From contig NZ_VTRT01000001.1 of assembly GCF_008274585.1 (NCBI RefSeq), positions 1,178,001 to 1,242,000 on the forward strand: DNA of 64,000 bases. Reading direction: 5' to 3'. The DNA comes from Pedobacter sp. BS3. GTDB taxonomy: Bacteria > Bacteroidota > Bacteroidia > Sphingobacteriales > Sphingobacteriaceae. The notes under the pieces are model-generated. The model was not told the DNA's origin, did no database searches, and worked only from the letters and a program-made list of their open reading frames with translations. This document shows positions 7,825-17,006 of the stretch, one piece after another. The position numbers and the translations under genes are program-made. How positions within the stretch are numbered: position 1 is the stretch's first letter; each line of letters starts with the position of its first letter.

Positions 7825-9804
7825 ATGAAATTAACTGATTTTCTATATTATAAAACTCCGGGAACTATTACTTTCAGGAATGTTCTTTCCATCCTAACCT
7901 GGCTTATCCTCTTTTCAACCAGCGCTTTCTCCCAGGAGCCGGCACCCCAGTTATCTTCGCAGAAGCTTAAAGACCTGAGCATTGAAGAGCTTATGGGCAT
8001 TGAGGTTACTTCCGTTTCCAAAACGCCCGAAAAATTAACAGAGGCCGCTTCCGCAATCCAGGTGATCACCCAACAGGACATTCAGCGGTCGGCGGCTACC
8101 AACGTGCCCGAAGCATTGCGTCTTGTACCTAATTTACAGGTTACACAACTAAATTCACGCCATTGGATAATCAGTGCCCGCGGCTTTAATTCAACATTTT
8201 CTAATAAGCTGCTGGTAATGATAGACGGCCGAACCGTGTATTCGCCGCTTTTTGCCGGGGTTTTCTGGGATGCCCAAAGTGTGCTGCTGGAAGATGTTGA
8301 CCGTATCGAAGTGATCAGCGGGCCGGGAGCTGCGCTTTGGGGAGCAAATGCTGTAAACGGCGTGATCAATATTATCACTAAAAGCGCTAAAGATACACAG
8401 GGGTTATTTGTATCGGCGGGGGGCGGTACCTTCTTACAGCGGTTTGCAGAGGCCCGGTACGGCGGCAAAATAGGCTCCGAAGCAAATTATCGCATTTATG
8501 CACAGCATAATGATCGCGACCACACATTCCTGCCAAATGGCACGGATAATATGGATAAATGGCGATTTTCGCAGGCTGGTTTTGACCTGGACTGGAACCT
8601 TTCGCAGGCCGATATGCTGAATGTACAGGGCAACTTTTATATGGGCAAAGAGCGTGACTCGCCGCCTGCATCTGGCATAGACGGGCAGAATATTATGGGC
8701 AAATGGACACATAACCTTTCGGATAGCTCTAATATTATTGTACAGGCTTATGCCGACCGTACCTGGCGGGTTGAGCTTGATCCGGAAAATATGCTTAGTG
8801 ATGAACTGACAACTTATGATTTTGATTTTCAGCATAACTTATCGCCGGGAAAATACCATCGCTTTATCTGGGGGCTGGGTTATCGTTTTATGAACGATAA
8901 AACACATAACTTCACGCAATTTGTGGGTTTTGTACCTGCCGACCGGAAAATGCATTTGTTCAGCAGCTTTGTGCAGGACGAGATCTCTGTTTCCCAGAAA
9001 TTTAAATTAACACTTGGTGCGAAGCTTCAGCACACCACATTTACCGGTTTTGAAATACAGCCTAACGCCAGATTATCCTATCTTCTTACCAAACAGCAGG
9101 TACTCTGGGCGGCCGCTTCGCGGGCTGTACGTGCTCCCAGCCGTATCGATGTAGATTATCACATCCCTGTCTATCCTCTTCCGGACAGTGTGCGGCATGT
9201 AGCCGGCGGACCAGATTTTGCATCAGAAAAGGTAATGGCTTATGAGCTGGGATACCGCATACAACCATTCCGGGGTTTGTCGTTATCGCTGGCTACGTTT
9301 TATAATCAATACGATGACCTGTATAGTGTTGTACCGCTTCCGGATACAAAGGTTTACCAGATTCAAAATGGAGCGGAAGGACATTCATACGGCGCCGAGT
9401 TGTCTGGCAACTATGTATTGAGCACCAACTGGCGGTTACGTGGCGGCTATACCTATTTCTTCAAAAAAGTAAAGAATAAACCGGATAATGTTACCGATCC
9501 GGCTACATTAGCCGGCCTGGGCGTTGATGCTAATCACCAGGCAGTACTGCAATCTATATTGGATCTACCAGCGAACTTTCAATTAGACATCACAGCCCGT
9601 TACTCAGATCCGCTACCTACCACGATATATAACTTGTATGTACCCGCCTATTTTACACTGGATACCCGTATTGCCTGGAAATTCCAAAAGCGTTTGGAAT
9701 TTTCTGTTAACGGCCAGAACCTGCTGAAAAAACGGCACACGGAAGTAGGCCCCAACCGGCAAATCCCACGCAATATTTACGGAAAAATTGTATGGCGATA
9801 TTAA
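7825..9804 (+). CDS. TonB-dependent outer membrane receptor
   Basis: A 659-residue protein with a signal peptide (about 1-36, ending SAFSQ). A plug domain follows at about 60-170 ('TPEKLTEAASAIQVITQQDI', 'IDGRTVYSPLFAGVFWD', 'RIEVISGPGAALWGANAVNG'). A beta-barrel occupies about 230-659 and ends in the aromatic residue Y, as expected for outer membrane insertion. It lacks the SusC-type N-terminal extension, so it resembles the iron-complex/vitamin receptor class more than a glycan importer. It is convergent with the histidine kinase and YfiR genes at 9869-12613. In many bacteria receptors of this kind sit beside yfiR-type genes, and a shared sensing role is inferred here. The substrate cannot be told from sequence. 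Confidence 0.88.
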   Translation: MKLTDFLYYKTPGTITFRNVLSILTWLILFSTSAFSQEPAPQLSSQKLKDLSIEELMGIEVTSVSKTPEKLTEAASAIQVITQQDIQRSAATNVPEALRLVPNLQVTQLNSRHWIISARGFNSTFSNKLLVMIDGRTVYSPLFAGVFWDAQSVLLEDVDRIEVISGPGAALWGANAVNGVINIITKSAKDTQGLFVSAGGGTFLQRFAEARYGGKIGSEANYRIYAQHNDRDHTFLPNGTDNMDKWRFSQAGFDLDWNLSQADMLNVQGNFYMGKERDSPPASGIDGQNIMGKWTHNLSDSSNIIVQAYADRTWRVELDPENMLSDELTTYDFDFQHNLSPGKYHRFIWGLGYRFMNDKTHNFTQFVGFVPADRKMHLFSSFVQDEISVSQKFKLTLGAKLQHTTFTGFEIQPNARLSYLLTKQQVLWAAASRAVRAPSRIDVDYHIPVYPLPDSVRHVAGGPDFASEKVMAYELGYRIQPFRGLSLSLATFYNQYDDLYSVVPLPDTKVYQIQNGAEGHSYGAELSGNYVLSTNWRLRGGYTYFFKKVKNKPDNVTDPATLAGLGVDANHQAVLQSILDLPANFQLDITARYSDPLPTTIYNLYVPAYFTLDTRIAWKFQKRLEFSVNGQNLLKKRHTEVGPNRQIPRNIYGKIVWRY

Positions 9805-9868
9805 GAACGACGAGACCCTGAAAATTTAGGGAACTTTACAATCACCCTTATTACGTCCGGTGTTTCAG

Positions 9869-12022
9869 TTATGCAAAAGCCTCAAGGTTAAAATAGAAGG
9901 TAGATCCTTTACCTTCGGTGCTTTCTACCATGATATGGCTGTTATGATGGCGCAGAATTTCTGAAACCAGGTAAAGTCCGATACCAAAACCCGATACCGT
10001 TTTTATTTTCTCATTTTCTACCCGGTAAAATCGCTCAAACAGCTTTTTCTGGTCTCTGCTGCTGATGCCGATACCTTCATCGCTGATGTAAACCCGTACT
10101 TCATCTGCCTGTTTCTCATAACCAACGGTTATGGTGCTATTGGGTGAAGAATATTTCATGGCATTGCTTAACAGGTTATTCAATACCTGTCCTATCTTAT
10201 CACGGTCGGCATTAACATTTACCGCATCAGCGGCCAACAATTTAATGGTGTGACCGGAATTGAGAAATACAGCATCGGCAACTACATCTTCCATTAAACG
10301 GCTTAAGTCAAATACCTCTTTTACAATCTGGATTTTCCCTTCTTCAATGCGGGCCAGGCTCAGGAAATCCTTGATCATGGCGCCCATTTTATTGGCCTGG
10401 GCTTCGGCACGGGTAAGTGCATTAATGCAGAATGTATCGGCATGCTTTTTGGCATGAACCAGCAGTATCTGGACATAAGCTTTAATAGATGTTAAAGGTG
10501 TTTTCAGCTCGTGGCTGATGATGGCTATAAAATCATTTTTTCTGATCTCTTCCTGTTTCTTATCGGTTACATCCAATATTGCCCCGATAAAACGGACTGG
10601 TTTATCCTCATCATTAAAGAACACCCGGCCCTTTGCCCGCAACCAGCGTATCTTATCATCAGTATCCACAATACGGTACTCCACATCGTAATTGCCATCA
10701 TCCAGCGACCTGTTAAATGCACTCTCCATTACCCGGTTTATCCGGGGAAGATCATCACGATGTAACCGTTTTAAAATTTGTTCATTGAACGTGCTCGGAT
10801 CATTATGTGCAATACAAAGCAGCTCCCGGCACCGGGTATCGCAGCTCAATATGTTGTTTACAACGTCCATGTCAAAGGTTCCAAGCTCTGCTGCCTGTGT
10901 GGCCAGCCGCAGATGTTCTTCACTTTGAACAAGCTGCCGTTCGTTTTCCTTCTGTTTGGAAATATCACGGGCAATTTTAGACAGACCGATAATATTTCCG
11001 GATGCATCTTTAACGGCCGAAACCGTAAGCGAAATATCAAGCAGGTTGTTATCGCGGGTTATAAACTGGGTCTCAAAAGATTCAACCTGTTCGCCCTTTT
11101 TGAGATATTCGGCAAACCGGGCTTCTTCTTTTTGCTTTTCGGGCGGCATAATGGCCGATACGGGCTGACCGATCATTTCCCCGGCAGTATAGCCCAGCAT
11201 CCGTTCTGCAGAGAGGTTCCAACTGGTTATTCTGCCCGAAAGATCATTGCCGATAATGGCATCGCCGGATGATTCTACAATAGCAGCCAGTTGTAAGCTT
11301 TCTTCCCGGGCCTTTATGATCTCTAAATTTTGCGCCTCAATCTGTGCCAGCATCTGGTTAAAAGCATCGGTAAGCGAACCGACCTCACCGCCACCCATTT
11401 TTGTCGCCCGGATGGAATAATCCCGCTTTTGCGAAATAATACTGGCCGTTTGTTCAAGGGCAATAATGGGTTTTGAAATAGCTTTTTGCAGTACGATAGA
11501 AAGCAGGTAAGCAACAAACAGCGAACCTGCAATAAGAAAAAGGGCAATGATAATGTATTTTTTAAGCTGCCCGTACATTGCCTCAAGATCTGACCGGATA
11601 TAGAGCGTTCCGAGCCGGTACTGATGCTGCATTACCGGCTGGAAACCGGCCAGAAATGCGCCTTCAATACGGTAGCCGCTTTTGCCCGGCTGGGCAGGCA
11701 ATGCGTTTGAAGAAATAGTATCCGGGTATTTTGCGAACAGCTTACCGGAGCGATCATACAGACAGGCTGCAACAATATGCTTATCTGCATCCAGGGCGCT
11801 CAGAATTTCGTTGGCATCTGCCTGACTATCGAACGCAAGAGCGGCAGAGCTATTCGAAGCTATGATCACTCCCAACGTAGAAACATTATTTTTTACCGCC
11901 TGCCGGAACGTGATAAATTCAAAAAAAATATAAACACAACACATCAGCGTTAACACTACCGAGCAGGTGAGTAATATAATGCTCATTAATTTGCGCTGTA
12001 TGGGTGAGTTTCTGAAATTCAT
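9869..12022 (-). CDS. Membrane sensor histidine kinase with CHASE8-like, HAMP and two PAS domains
   Basis: A 717-residue protein. It has a membrane segment (about 12-34), a periplasmic CHASE8-like domain (about 38-150; 'NVSTLGVIIASNSSAALAF'), and a second membrane segment (about 155-177). A HAMP linker, two PAS domains (about 240-355 and 365-490), a HisKA domain ('IISHELKTPL', phospho-His near 500) and a HATPase domain follow, the last with N box 'NNLLSNAMKYS', G1 'DEGIGIS' and G2 'GFGIGLYL'. No receiver domain or response regulator gene lies nearby. It lies 3 nt downstream of the YfiR-like gene, so the two are surely co-transcribed. The N-terminal half resembles the diguanylate cyclase YfiN, which YfiR restrains; here the output is a kinase. 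Signal transfer from YfiR to this kinase is inferred. Confidence 0.9.
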   Translation of the reverse strand: MNFRNSPIQRKLMSIILLTCSVVLTLMCCVYIFFEFITFRQAVKNNVSTLGVIIASNSSAALAFDSQADANEILSALDADKHIVAACLYDRSGKLFAKYPDTISSNALPAQPGKSGYRIEGAFLAGFQPVMQHQYRLGTLYIRSDLEAMYGQLKKYIIIALFLIAGSLFVAYLLSIVLQKAISKPIIALEQTASIISQKRDYSIRATKMGGGEVGSLTDAFNQMLAQIEAQNLEIIKAREESLQLAAIVESSGDAIIGNDLSGRITSWNLSAERMLGYTAGEMIGQPVSAIMPPEKQKEEARFAEYLKKGEQVESFETQFITRDNNLLDISLTVSAVKDASGNIIGLSKIARDISKQKENERQLVQSEEHLRLATQAAELGTFDMDVVNNILSCDTRCRELLCIAHNDPSTFNEQILKRLHRDDLPRINRVMESAFNRSLDDGNYDVEYRIVDTDDKIRWLRAKGRVFFNDEDKPVRFIGAILDVTDKKQEEIRKNDFIAIISHELKTPLTSIKAYVQILLVHAKKHADTFCINALTRAEAQANKMGAMIKDFLSLARIEEGKIQIVKEVFDLSRLMEDVVADAVFLNSGHTIKLLAADAVNVNADRDKIGQVLNNLLSNAMKYSSPNSTITVGYEKQADEVRVYISDEGIGISSRDQKKLFERFYRVENEKIKTVSGFGIGLYLVSEILRHHNSHIMVESTEGKGSTFYFNLEAFA

Positions 12023-12025
12023 GTG

Positions 12026-12613
12026 TTAATTCTGCAAATTATAAACCTTCGCAACGTTAAGTAGTTTGGAACTTATCTCTAATTGTGCTGCTTTGACGGC
12101 CGCAGCGTTAATTTCGAACCGGATTTTATTTCTCTCGGTATAAAAGCGTATCATGCCGCCCCATTTTAAAAAGTTATCGGCATTGCCTACCGTTAAAACA
12201 TTTTTCTGGCTCATGGCCGATATGGCTTCCTTTATTTTTGCACCTTCATTTAAATTTATGAAAAGCAGGTGGCAATTATCAATATCTTTTCGTGCAGCAT
12301 AATGTTGAACAATAATAGGATGCCCGTTAACTGTCTCGCCCGATACAATTTCCTGCAGGTAAGTACCAAAGGGATTTTTGCCTGCAATACCAATGATGAA
12401 CGGCTCATCCGGAGAATCAAAGGCATCAGGCGGCCAATCAATAAACCTGGTGAAATTATACAGGAAGGCCGCTTTGACCTGGTATTCCGGAGCAGGCTTA
12501 ACCTGTGCGTAAGTATATGGCGAAGTGGTGTAAAGATAACATGCAAGCGCAATGCACACTTTTAAAACAATGGAACGAATAGGAAATTTATCTGTTATCT
12601 TATTTCTCAACAT
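12026..12613 (-). CDS. YfiR-like periplasmic protein (DUF4154)
   Basis: A 195-residue protein with an N-terminal signal segment (about 12-36, ending TYAQ). The YfiR/DUF4154 fold follows: 'YQVKAAFLYNFTRFIDWPPD' near 43-62, 'FIIGIAGKNPFG' and the C-terminal 'IRFEINAAAVKAAQLEISSK'. In Pseudomonas YfiR is a soluble periplasmic protein that binds the periplasmic domain of YfiN and blocks it. Here the gene is immediately followed by a histidine kinase with a YfiN-like sensor half, so YfiR probably regulates that kinase. The Cys pair that tunes Pseudomonas YfiR is not evident; only one Cys remains in the mature part (in 'DNCHLL'). The start is ATG. No YfiB (OmpA-like) gene is present. Confidence 0.85.
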   Translation of the reverse strand: MLRNKITDKFPIRSIVLKVCIALACYLYTTSPYTYAQVKPAPEYQVKAAFLYNFTRFIDWPPDAFDSPDEPFIIGIAGKNPFGTYLQEIVSGETVNGHPIIVQHYAARKDIDNCHLLFINLNEGAKIKEAISAMSQKNVLTVGNADNFLKWGGMIRFYTERNKIRFEINAAAVKAAQLEISSKLLNVAKVYNLQN

Positions 12614-12917
12614 TCCAATATAAAATCTTATAGAACCATCCCCACTGATTACCTCAAAAGTAAATCTTTATTTTTCTAATTTATCACAATAGGCTCTTTG
12701 TAACAAAGTTTTTTACTCTTTGTTCCACTGGCTACTCAAAAAAGCCTTTTGGACGACAATATCTATCAGCAGAATAAGATTTCTATCGAATAGCTTAAGC
12801 CCCGGTACATATTAATAAATAATGACAGCTTATTTCTGGTAACCGTTTCCCATAATTTGTGTTAATATCAGCTTGGATTCTCTACGGGAGAATGGCGAAA
12901 AGGTTTCCTTTATATTT
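12614..12917. other. Intergenic region, probable promoter of the yfiR-kinase operon
   Basis: No gene or member of the repeat families is visible. The sequence is AT-rich. On the minus strand TATATTGG, about 10 nt before the YfiR start, is one base off the -7 consensus. A weak inverted repeat, CTTTGTaacaaagttttttacTCTTTG, is present near 12695-12725. No function is assigned. Confidence 0.3.
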
Positions 12918-13838
12918 TTATCCCATTTTTGCCCGCTTAATTAAATAATTATGCAGTACAGGATAAAAACCCTGGTTAATATCGGCATGAACCAGGTCGA
13001 TATGGTATTGAGCGCATTTTAATTCCAGCTCTTTCTGGTACGCGGTCATTTGGTTAATATAGTGCTCACGAACCTGCAACGGGTTTATTTTCAGGTCTTC
13101 GCCCGATTCCATATCGATAAAATGATGAGGGCGGTTTTCAAATTCCAGATTCTGCTCCTTGGCAGCATCGGTTACGTTGAATAAAATGACTTCGTGCTTA
13201 TTGTATTTCAGGTGCTGCAAAGCCGAAAAGATGTCCGTCAGGCTATCCCGGCCGGTTCCCGGTTGCAGCCAATCGCTAAACACCACAATAAGCGAACGTT
13301 TATGAACCTGTTCGGCAACCTGGTGCAGCACAGCGGCCACCGATGTTTTTTGATGAAGGTCTGTTTGCCGCATTAATTTTTCCAGCTCGGCAAACAGGTA
13401 TTTCTGGTGCGTTACGGTCGATTTTGCAGCGGTTGATAGCGTGATATGATCGGTAAAGGTGGTCAAGCCGAAGGCATCACGCTGTTTTTGTAGCAGGTAA
13501 ACCAGTGCCGCAGCCGCATAAACAGAAAACAGCAGTTTGTTATATCTCTTTTCGGGGAAATACATGGACGAAGAAGCATCAAGCACCAGCTGGCACCGCA
13601 GGTTGGTTTCCTCTTCAAAACGCTTTACAAACAGCCGGTCTGTACGGCCATATAGTTTCCAATCGATATTTTTAACAGAATCGCCGGTATTGTATAACCG
13701 ATGCTCGGCAAATTCAACCGAAAACCCATGAAACGGACTTTTATGCAAACCAGTAATAAAACCCTCAACTACCTGCCGGGCAAGCAGGTCAAGGTTTCCG
13801 AAATCCTGAAGGTCTTTATACGTAGCTAAATTTTCCAT
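12918..13838 (-). CDS. DUF58 domain protein (vWA-like)
   Basis: A 306-residue protein of the DUF58 family. The signature 'VEFAEHRLYNTGDSVKNIDWKLYGRTDRLFVKRF' region (quoted in part) is near residues 41-75. The vWA-like core 'LVLDASSSMYFP' near 83-95 carries the DxSxS metal-site motif. DUF58 proteins usually sit beside a MoxR AAA+ ATPase and act in envelope or metallochaperone-type functions that are poorly defined. No MoxR gene is found within this window next to it, which is unusual. The downstream neighbour on the same strand is the porin/amtB group, separated by a DUF4468-like gene that is upstream-to-downstream collinear. Confidence 0.85.
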   Translation of the reverse strand: MENLATYKDLQDFGNLDLLARQVVEGFITGLHKSPFHGFSVEFAEHRLYNTGDSVKNIDWKLYGRTDRLFVKRFEEETNLRCQLVLDASSSMYFPEKRYNKLLFSVYAAAALVYLLQKQRDAFGLTTFTDHITLSTAAKSTVTHQKYLFAELEKLMRQTDLHQKTSVAAVLHQVAEQVHKRSLIVVFSDWLQPGTGRDSLTDIFSALQHLKYNKHEVILFNVTDAAKEQNLEFENRPHHFIDMESGEDLKINPLQVREHYINQMTAYQKELELKCAQYHIDLVHADINQGFYPVLHNYLIKRAKMG

Positions 13839-13859
13839 TGTATTGGTTCGGCACGCAAA

Positions 13860-14435
13860 TTACCATTTTTCGGGAATTGCTTTTTTGCCGGAATCCACCC
13901 GCGACGCTTTTTTTGCTGCCAGCATGACCTCCTTTAAACGTGCCGCCACCTTATTACATTGTATTTCTGTTGAAGAAATATAGCCTTTCCATTCGGCAGC
14001 GTCCAGCTTGGTGGGTATTTTTTCAAGCGGATAACTGTTCCCCGCCGGAACAAAGTTACCGTAACGATTACGCATGTACGGGCTAATTACAAAATCGGTT
14101 AGCCAGTACCGGTATTTTCCATTTTTTATTTCGAGGGTCATAGTGTAGGCAACTTCGGCGCTGGGATGTGTTACAAAGGATGCGGTTTTACTTAGAACAA
14201 GTTTCCCCTTGCCATGGAAAGAGGTATCGGCTTCCGATTTACTCAATTTAAGGTCTTTTTTCTGCTGCCTGAAAAATTGCTTCGCATGACTCGCCAAACT
14301 ATCCGCCGAAAGTCCGGGAGCTTCAATTACCTGGTAAAACAGATATTTCCCCTCGGCGCTCATGGTTAGCGTTCCGGATTGTGCCCACGCATTCACGCTG
14401 AAAAGCACAAAAAGTAAAAACAACAATTGCTTCAT
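13860..14435 (-). CDS. Exported DUF4468-like protein
   Basis: A 191-residue protein with a signal peptide (about 1-19, ending VNAWAQ). The body matches the DUF4468 (TBP-like fold) pattern common in Bacteroidetes: a duplicated strand/helix unit with 'AEGKYLFYQVIEAPGLSADS', 'TLEIKNGKYRYWLTDFVI' and a late 'LDAAEWKGYISSTEIQCNKV' helix. Its location is periplasm or outer membrane. The function is unknown for the whole family. It lies 21 bp upstream of the DUF58 gene on the same strand, so the two are probably co-transcribed. A terminator at 14436-14472 separates it from the porin gene upstream of it. Confidence 0.7.
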   Translation of the reverse strand: MKQLLFLLFVLFSVNAWAQSGTLTMSAEGKYLFYQVIEAPGLSADSLASHAKQFFRQQKKDLKLSKSEADTSFHGKGKLVLSKTASFVTHPSAEVAYTMTLEIKNGKYRYWLTDFVISPYMRNRYGNFVPAGNSYPLEKIPTKLDAAEWKGYISSTEIQCNKVAARLKEVMLAAKKASRVDSGKKAIPEKW

Positions 14436-14472
14436 AAAAAATAAAAAGCCGCCTGCAATTACAGACGGCTTA
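14436..14472 (-). terminator. Intrinsic terminator after the porin gene
   Basis: Read on the minus strand, AAGCCGTCTG-taatt-GCAGGCGGCTT is followed by TTTATTTTTT. This strong stem with a T-rich tail lies 20 bp beyond the stop codon of the porin gene. It ends the amtB-porin unit just before the DUF4468 start. Confidence 0.8.
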
Positions 14473-14490
14473 AAGTTATGTTAATAAATC

Positions 14491-15552
14491 TTAAAACGCG
14501 TAAACCGCAGCTAATGAAAACTGTGCAGCCGATTTGGTTGCAGAGCCATTGCTCTTAAAGAACATGTTGGCAGAACCGTTATCTAGTCTTACTTCAGGGA
14601 TAAAGGTCAATCCGCCGGCTTTTAAGTTAGCCGATAAGGTTACGGCAAACACTGATTCATCGGGAACTACACCGGCAAACGACAAGGCTGTAGCGCCGCT
14701 TTTAGCCTTAAAGTATTCGCCTCTTACACCTAAGCCAATATTCGGAGTAAAGAAGTTTTGCAGGTACAGGGCAGCGCCGGTAAATCCGCCATCTTCAGCA
14801 TCTGATTTTGAGAAATCAGCCGCATTTAAACCTACCTTGAATGATTCAGTTACCTGGTAGGAAGTGGTCAGGTCAAACTCCGTTCCATAGCCACCGTAAC
14901 CATCGCCGCCGGTAATTACATTCAGGTAAGCGGTCCAGTCCTTAACCGGAGCTACCATAAGCTGTGCCCCTACGCTTGATACACCGCGTGTTGCCGTATA
15001 GGCATTCCACTCGTTAAATAAACCCACCATCAGGCTTACCTTATCTGAGAAAGCATAGGTGCCCTTGATGCCTGCATTCTGGAACGGGCCGCTGGAGAAC
15101 AAGTAAGAGGTGGAGTAATTAAAATTAGCTGTGGGTGAAATTACTTCGTATCCTACAAAAGTACCCATAAAACCGGCAGTCATGCTGAATTTATCCGTGA
15201 ACGCGTAGTTTACGTACAGGTTCTGGATGTGGAAAGAATTACCGCCGTTAGCGGCTGCTCCGTCACCGGGAAGAAGCGACTGGTATTGTCCGCGAGGGCC
15301 GAAAGACAGCTCACCCACGAAAGAAGCTTTACCGGTAGACTTCTTCAGGGCAAGATCGATCATACCTAATGAAACGGAATTCTGGTCTGTTGCAAAGCTG
15401 GTAGCAATGTTAGGTGTTTTCTGAAAATCGTATTTGTAATACGTATCTACAGAACCTGAGATTTCAAGCGGCGCTGAATCCTGTGCATTAGCGACAAACA
15501 CGGAACCTGCAGCAAAAGCTGCCATAAAAGTAAACTTTCTGATCATTTCCAT
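14491..15552 (-). CDS. Outer membrane beta-barrel porin associated with amtB
   Basis: A 353-residue protein with a signal peptide (about 1-23, ending VANAQ) and then a beta-barrel. Alternating strands such as 'EISGSVDTYYKYDFQKTP', 'FSMTAGFMGTFVGYEV' and 'GLGVRGEYFKAKSG' end in the C-terminal 'FSLAAVYAF', whose terminal Phe is typical of outer membrane proteins. It resembles the BBP2/porin family often found next to ammonium transporters in Bacteroidetes. It lies 62 bp downstream of amtB on the same strand with a terminator after it, so the two form one unit. Passage of ammonium or another small nitrogen compound through the outer membrane is inferred. Start could be the second Met (MIRKF). 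Confidence 0.8.
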   Translation of the reverse strand: MEMIRKFTFMAAFAAGSVFVANAQDSAPLEISGSVDTYYKYDFQKTPNIATSFATDQNSVSLGMIDLALKKSTGKASFVGELSFGPRGQYQSLLPGDGAAANGGNSFHIQNLYVNYAFTDKFSMTAGFMGTFVGYEVISPTANFNYSTSYLFSSGPFQNAGIKGTYAFSDKVSLMVGLFNEWNAYTATRGVSSVGAQLMVAPVKDWTAYLNVITGGDGYGGYGTEFDLTTSYQVTESFKVGLNAADFSKSDAEDGGFTGAALYLQNFFTPNIGLGVRGEYFKAKSGATALSFAGVVPDESVFAVTLSANLKAGGLTFIPEVRLDNGSANMFFKSNGSATKSAAQFSLAAVYAF

Positions 15553-15614
15553 AATTTTTAAGGTTAAATAAAGTTTGATTGTATGAGTTAAAGTTTGATT
15601 GTGGTGAATAGCTG

Positions 15615-17006
15615 TTAAAACGTCTCTGCCAGTACGTCTCCTTTCTCGTTAACAAGTAACGTTTCTGTGTGAACCGCGTAAGTTTCATCGTGCTGACTGG
15701 CGTCCAGTCCTATCTCTTCGTCTTCAGACGATACGCGGATAGGCTCTATGAGGTTGATCAGCTTAAAGATCAGGTATGATACGGTAAAGCTGTAGGCTAC
15801 AACGATCAGCATGGCCTTTAACTGTGTGAAAAAGAATGCTGCGTTGCCATATAATAACCCGTTGTTGCCGCCTGAGTTAACGGTTACAGTAGCAAAAACG
15901 CCGGTTAGCAGCATACCTACTATACCGCCAAGCCCGTGACATGGAAATACATCCAATGTATCGTCTACGGTAGATTTATGTTTATAGGCTACCGCGATAT
16001 TTGAAATGAGGGCCGCAAAGACACCGATGAAGATACTCTGAGGAACCGCCACAAAACCTGCAGCTGGTGTAATGGCAACCAAACCCACAACCGCACCAAT
16101 ACAGAAGCCAAGCACAGATGGCTTTTTGCCTTTCATTACATCAAAAAACATCCACGATAACCCGGCAGAGGCGGCAGCGGTATTGGTGGTAGCAAAAGCG
16201 GATACTGAAAGTGCATTAGCGCCCAACGCAGAACCGGCGTTGAAACCGAACCAGCCAAACCATAACAAACTTGTACCTATTAATACATAAGGAATGTTTG
16301 CCGGTGGAATTTCTTTATTTTCAAGATGGGCTTTACGACGTTTCAGTACTAAAGCGCCTGCCAGGGCTGCACATCCGGCGGAAATATGCACCACGGTACC
16401 TCCAGCGAAATCGAGCACACCCCATTTAAAGAAGATACCATCCGGATGCCAGGTAGCGTGAGCCAGCGGCGCATACACCAACAACCCAAACAGCACAATG
16501 AATAAAATATAAGAAGTAAAGCGAACGCGTTCGGCTACAGCACCAACCACTAATCCCGGCGTGATAATAGCAAACATGAGCTGAAACAAAGCGAACAATG
16601 CCAATGGAATTGTTGGCGCTAAGCTCCAGGGCCCGCCTGACATTACTCCTTTAAAGAACATAAATGTTGATGGATCGCCGATAAGCCCTAATCCGCCCAG
16701 ATCTTTACCAAAACACAGGCTGAAACCTACCACTACCCACAATACGCTTACAACTCCGGCGGCAACTACACTCTTTATCATGGTAGAAAGCACATTTTTA
16801 CGGTGAACCATACCACCATAAAAAAATGCCAGGCCAGGCGTCATGATGAAAACCAGGGCCGTTGCCACAATTATCCAGGCAATGTCGGCGCTATTGTATT
16901 TCCCCTCGCCATTGAATGTGGGTAACGATGGCACAAACACAGAAGCCAACGCTACTACAGACAGAATCAAAAATGGCACTACTCTTTTTAATGTTAATCT
17001 TGACAT
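15615..17006 (-). CDS. amtB: Ammonium transporter
   Basis: A 463-residue Amt/MEP/Rh family protein. It has about 11-12 membrane segments, with an N-terminal signal-like helix. Family motifs include 'MTPGLAFFYGGMVHRKNVL', 'WGVLDFAGGTVVHISAGCAALAGA' (the conserved Asp and twin-His region, quoted in part) and 'DDTLDVFPCHGLGGIVGMLL' with the second pore His. It conducts ammonium across the inner membrane. The C-terminal tail is extended ('EDEEIGLDASQHDETYAV'), and the EEIGLDxSxHxE motif is usual in bacterial AmtB. No GlnK/PII gene is adjacent in this window, though PII normally gates AmtB. An unusually AT-rich leader of 581 bp precedes it. Expression under nitrogen limitation is a family expectation, not shown here. 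Confidence 0.95.
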   Translation of the reverse strand: MSRLTLKRVVPFLILSVVALASVFVPSLPTFNGEGKYNSADIAWIIVATALVFIMTPGLAFFYGGMVHRKNVLSTMIKSVVAAGVVSVLWVVVGFSLCFGKDLGGLGLIGDPSTFMFFKGVMSGGPWSLAPTIPLALFALFQLMFAIITPGLVVGAVAERVRFTSYILFIVLFGLLVYAPLAHATWHPDGIFFKWGVLDFAGGTVVHISAGCAALAGALVLKRRKAHLENKEIPPANIPYVLIGTSLLWFGWFGFNAGSALGANALSVSAFATTNTAAASAGLSWMFFDVMKGKKPSVLGFCIGAVVGLVAITPAAGFVAVPQSIFIGVFAALISNIAVAYKHKSTVDDTLDVFPCHGLGGIVGMLLTGVFATVTVNSGGNNGLLYGNAAFFFTQLKAMLIVVAYSFTVSYLIFKLINLIEPIRVSSEDEEIGLDASQHDETYAVHTETLLVNEKGDVLAETF

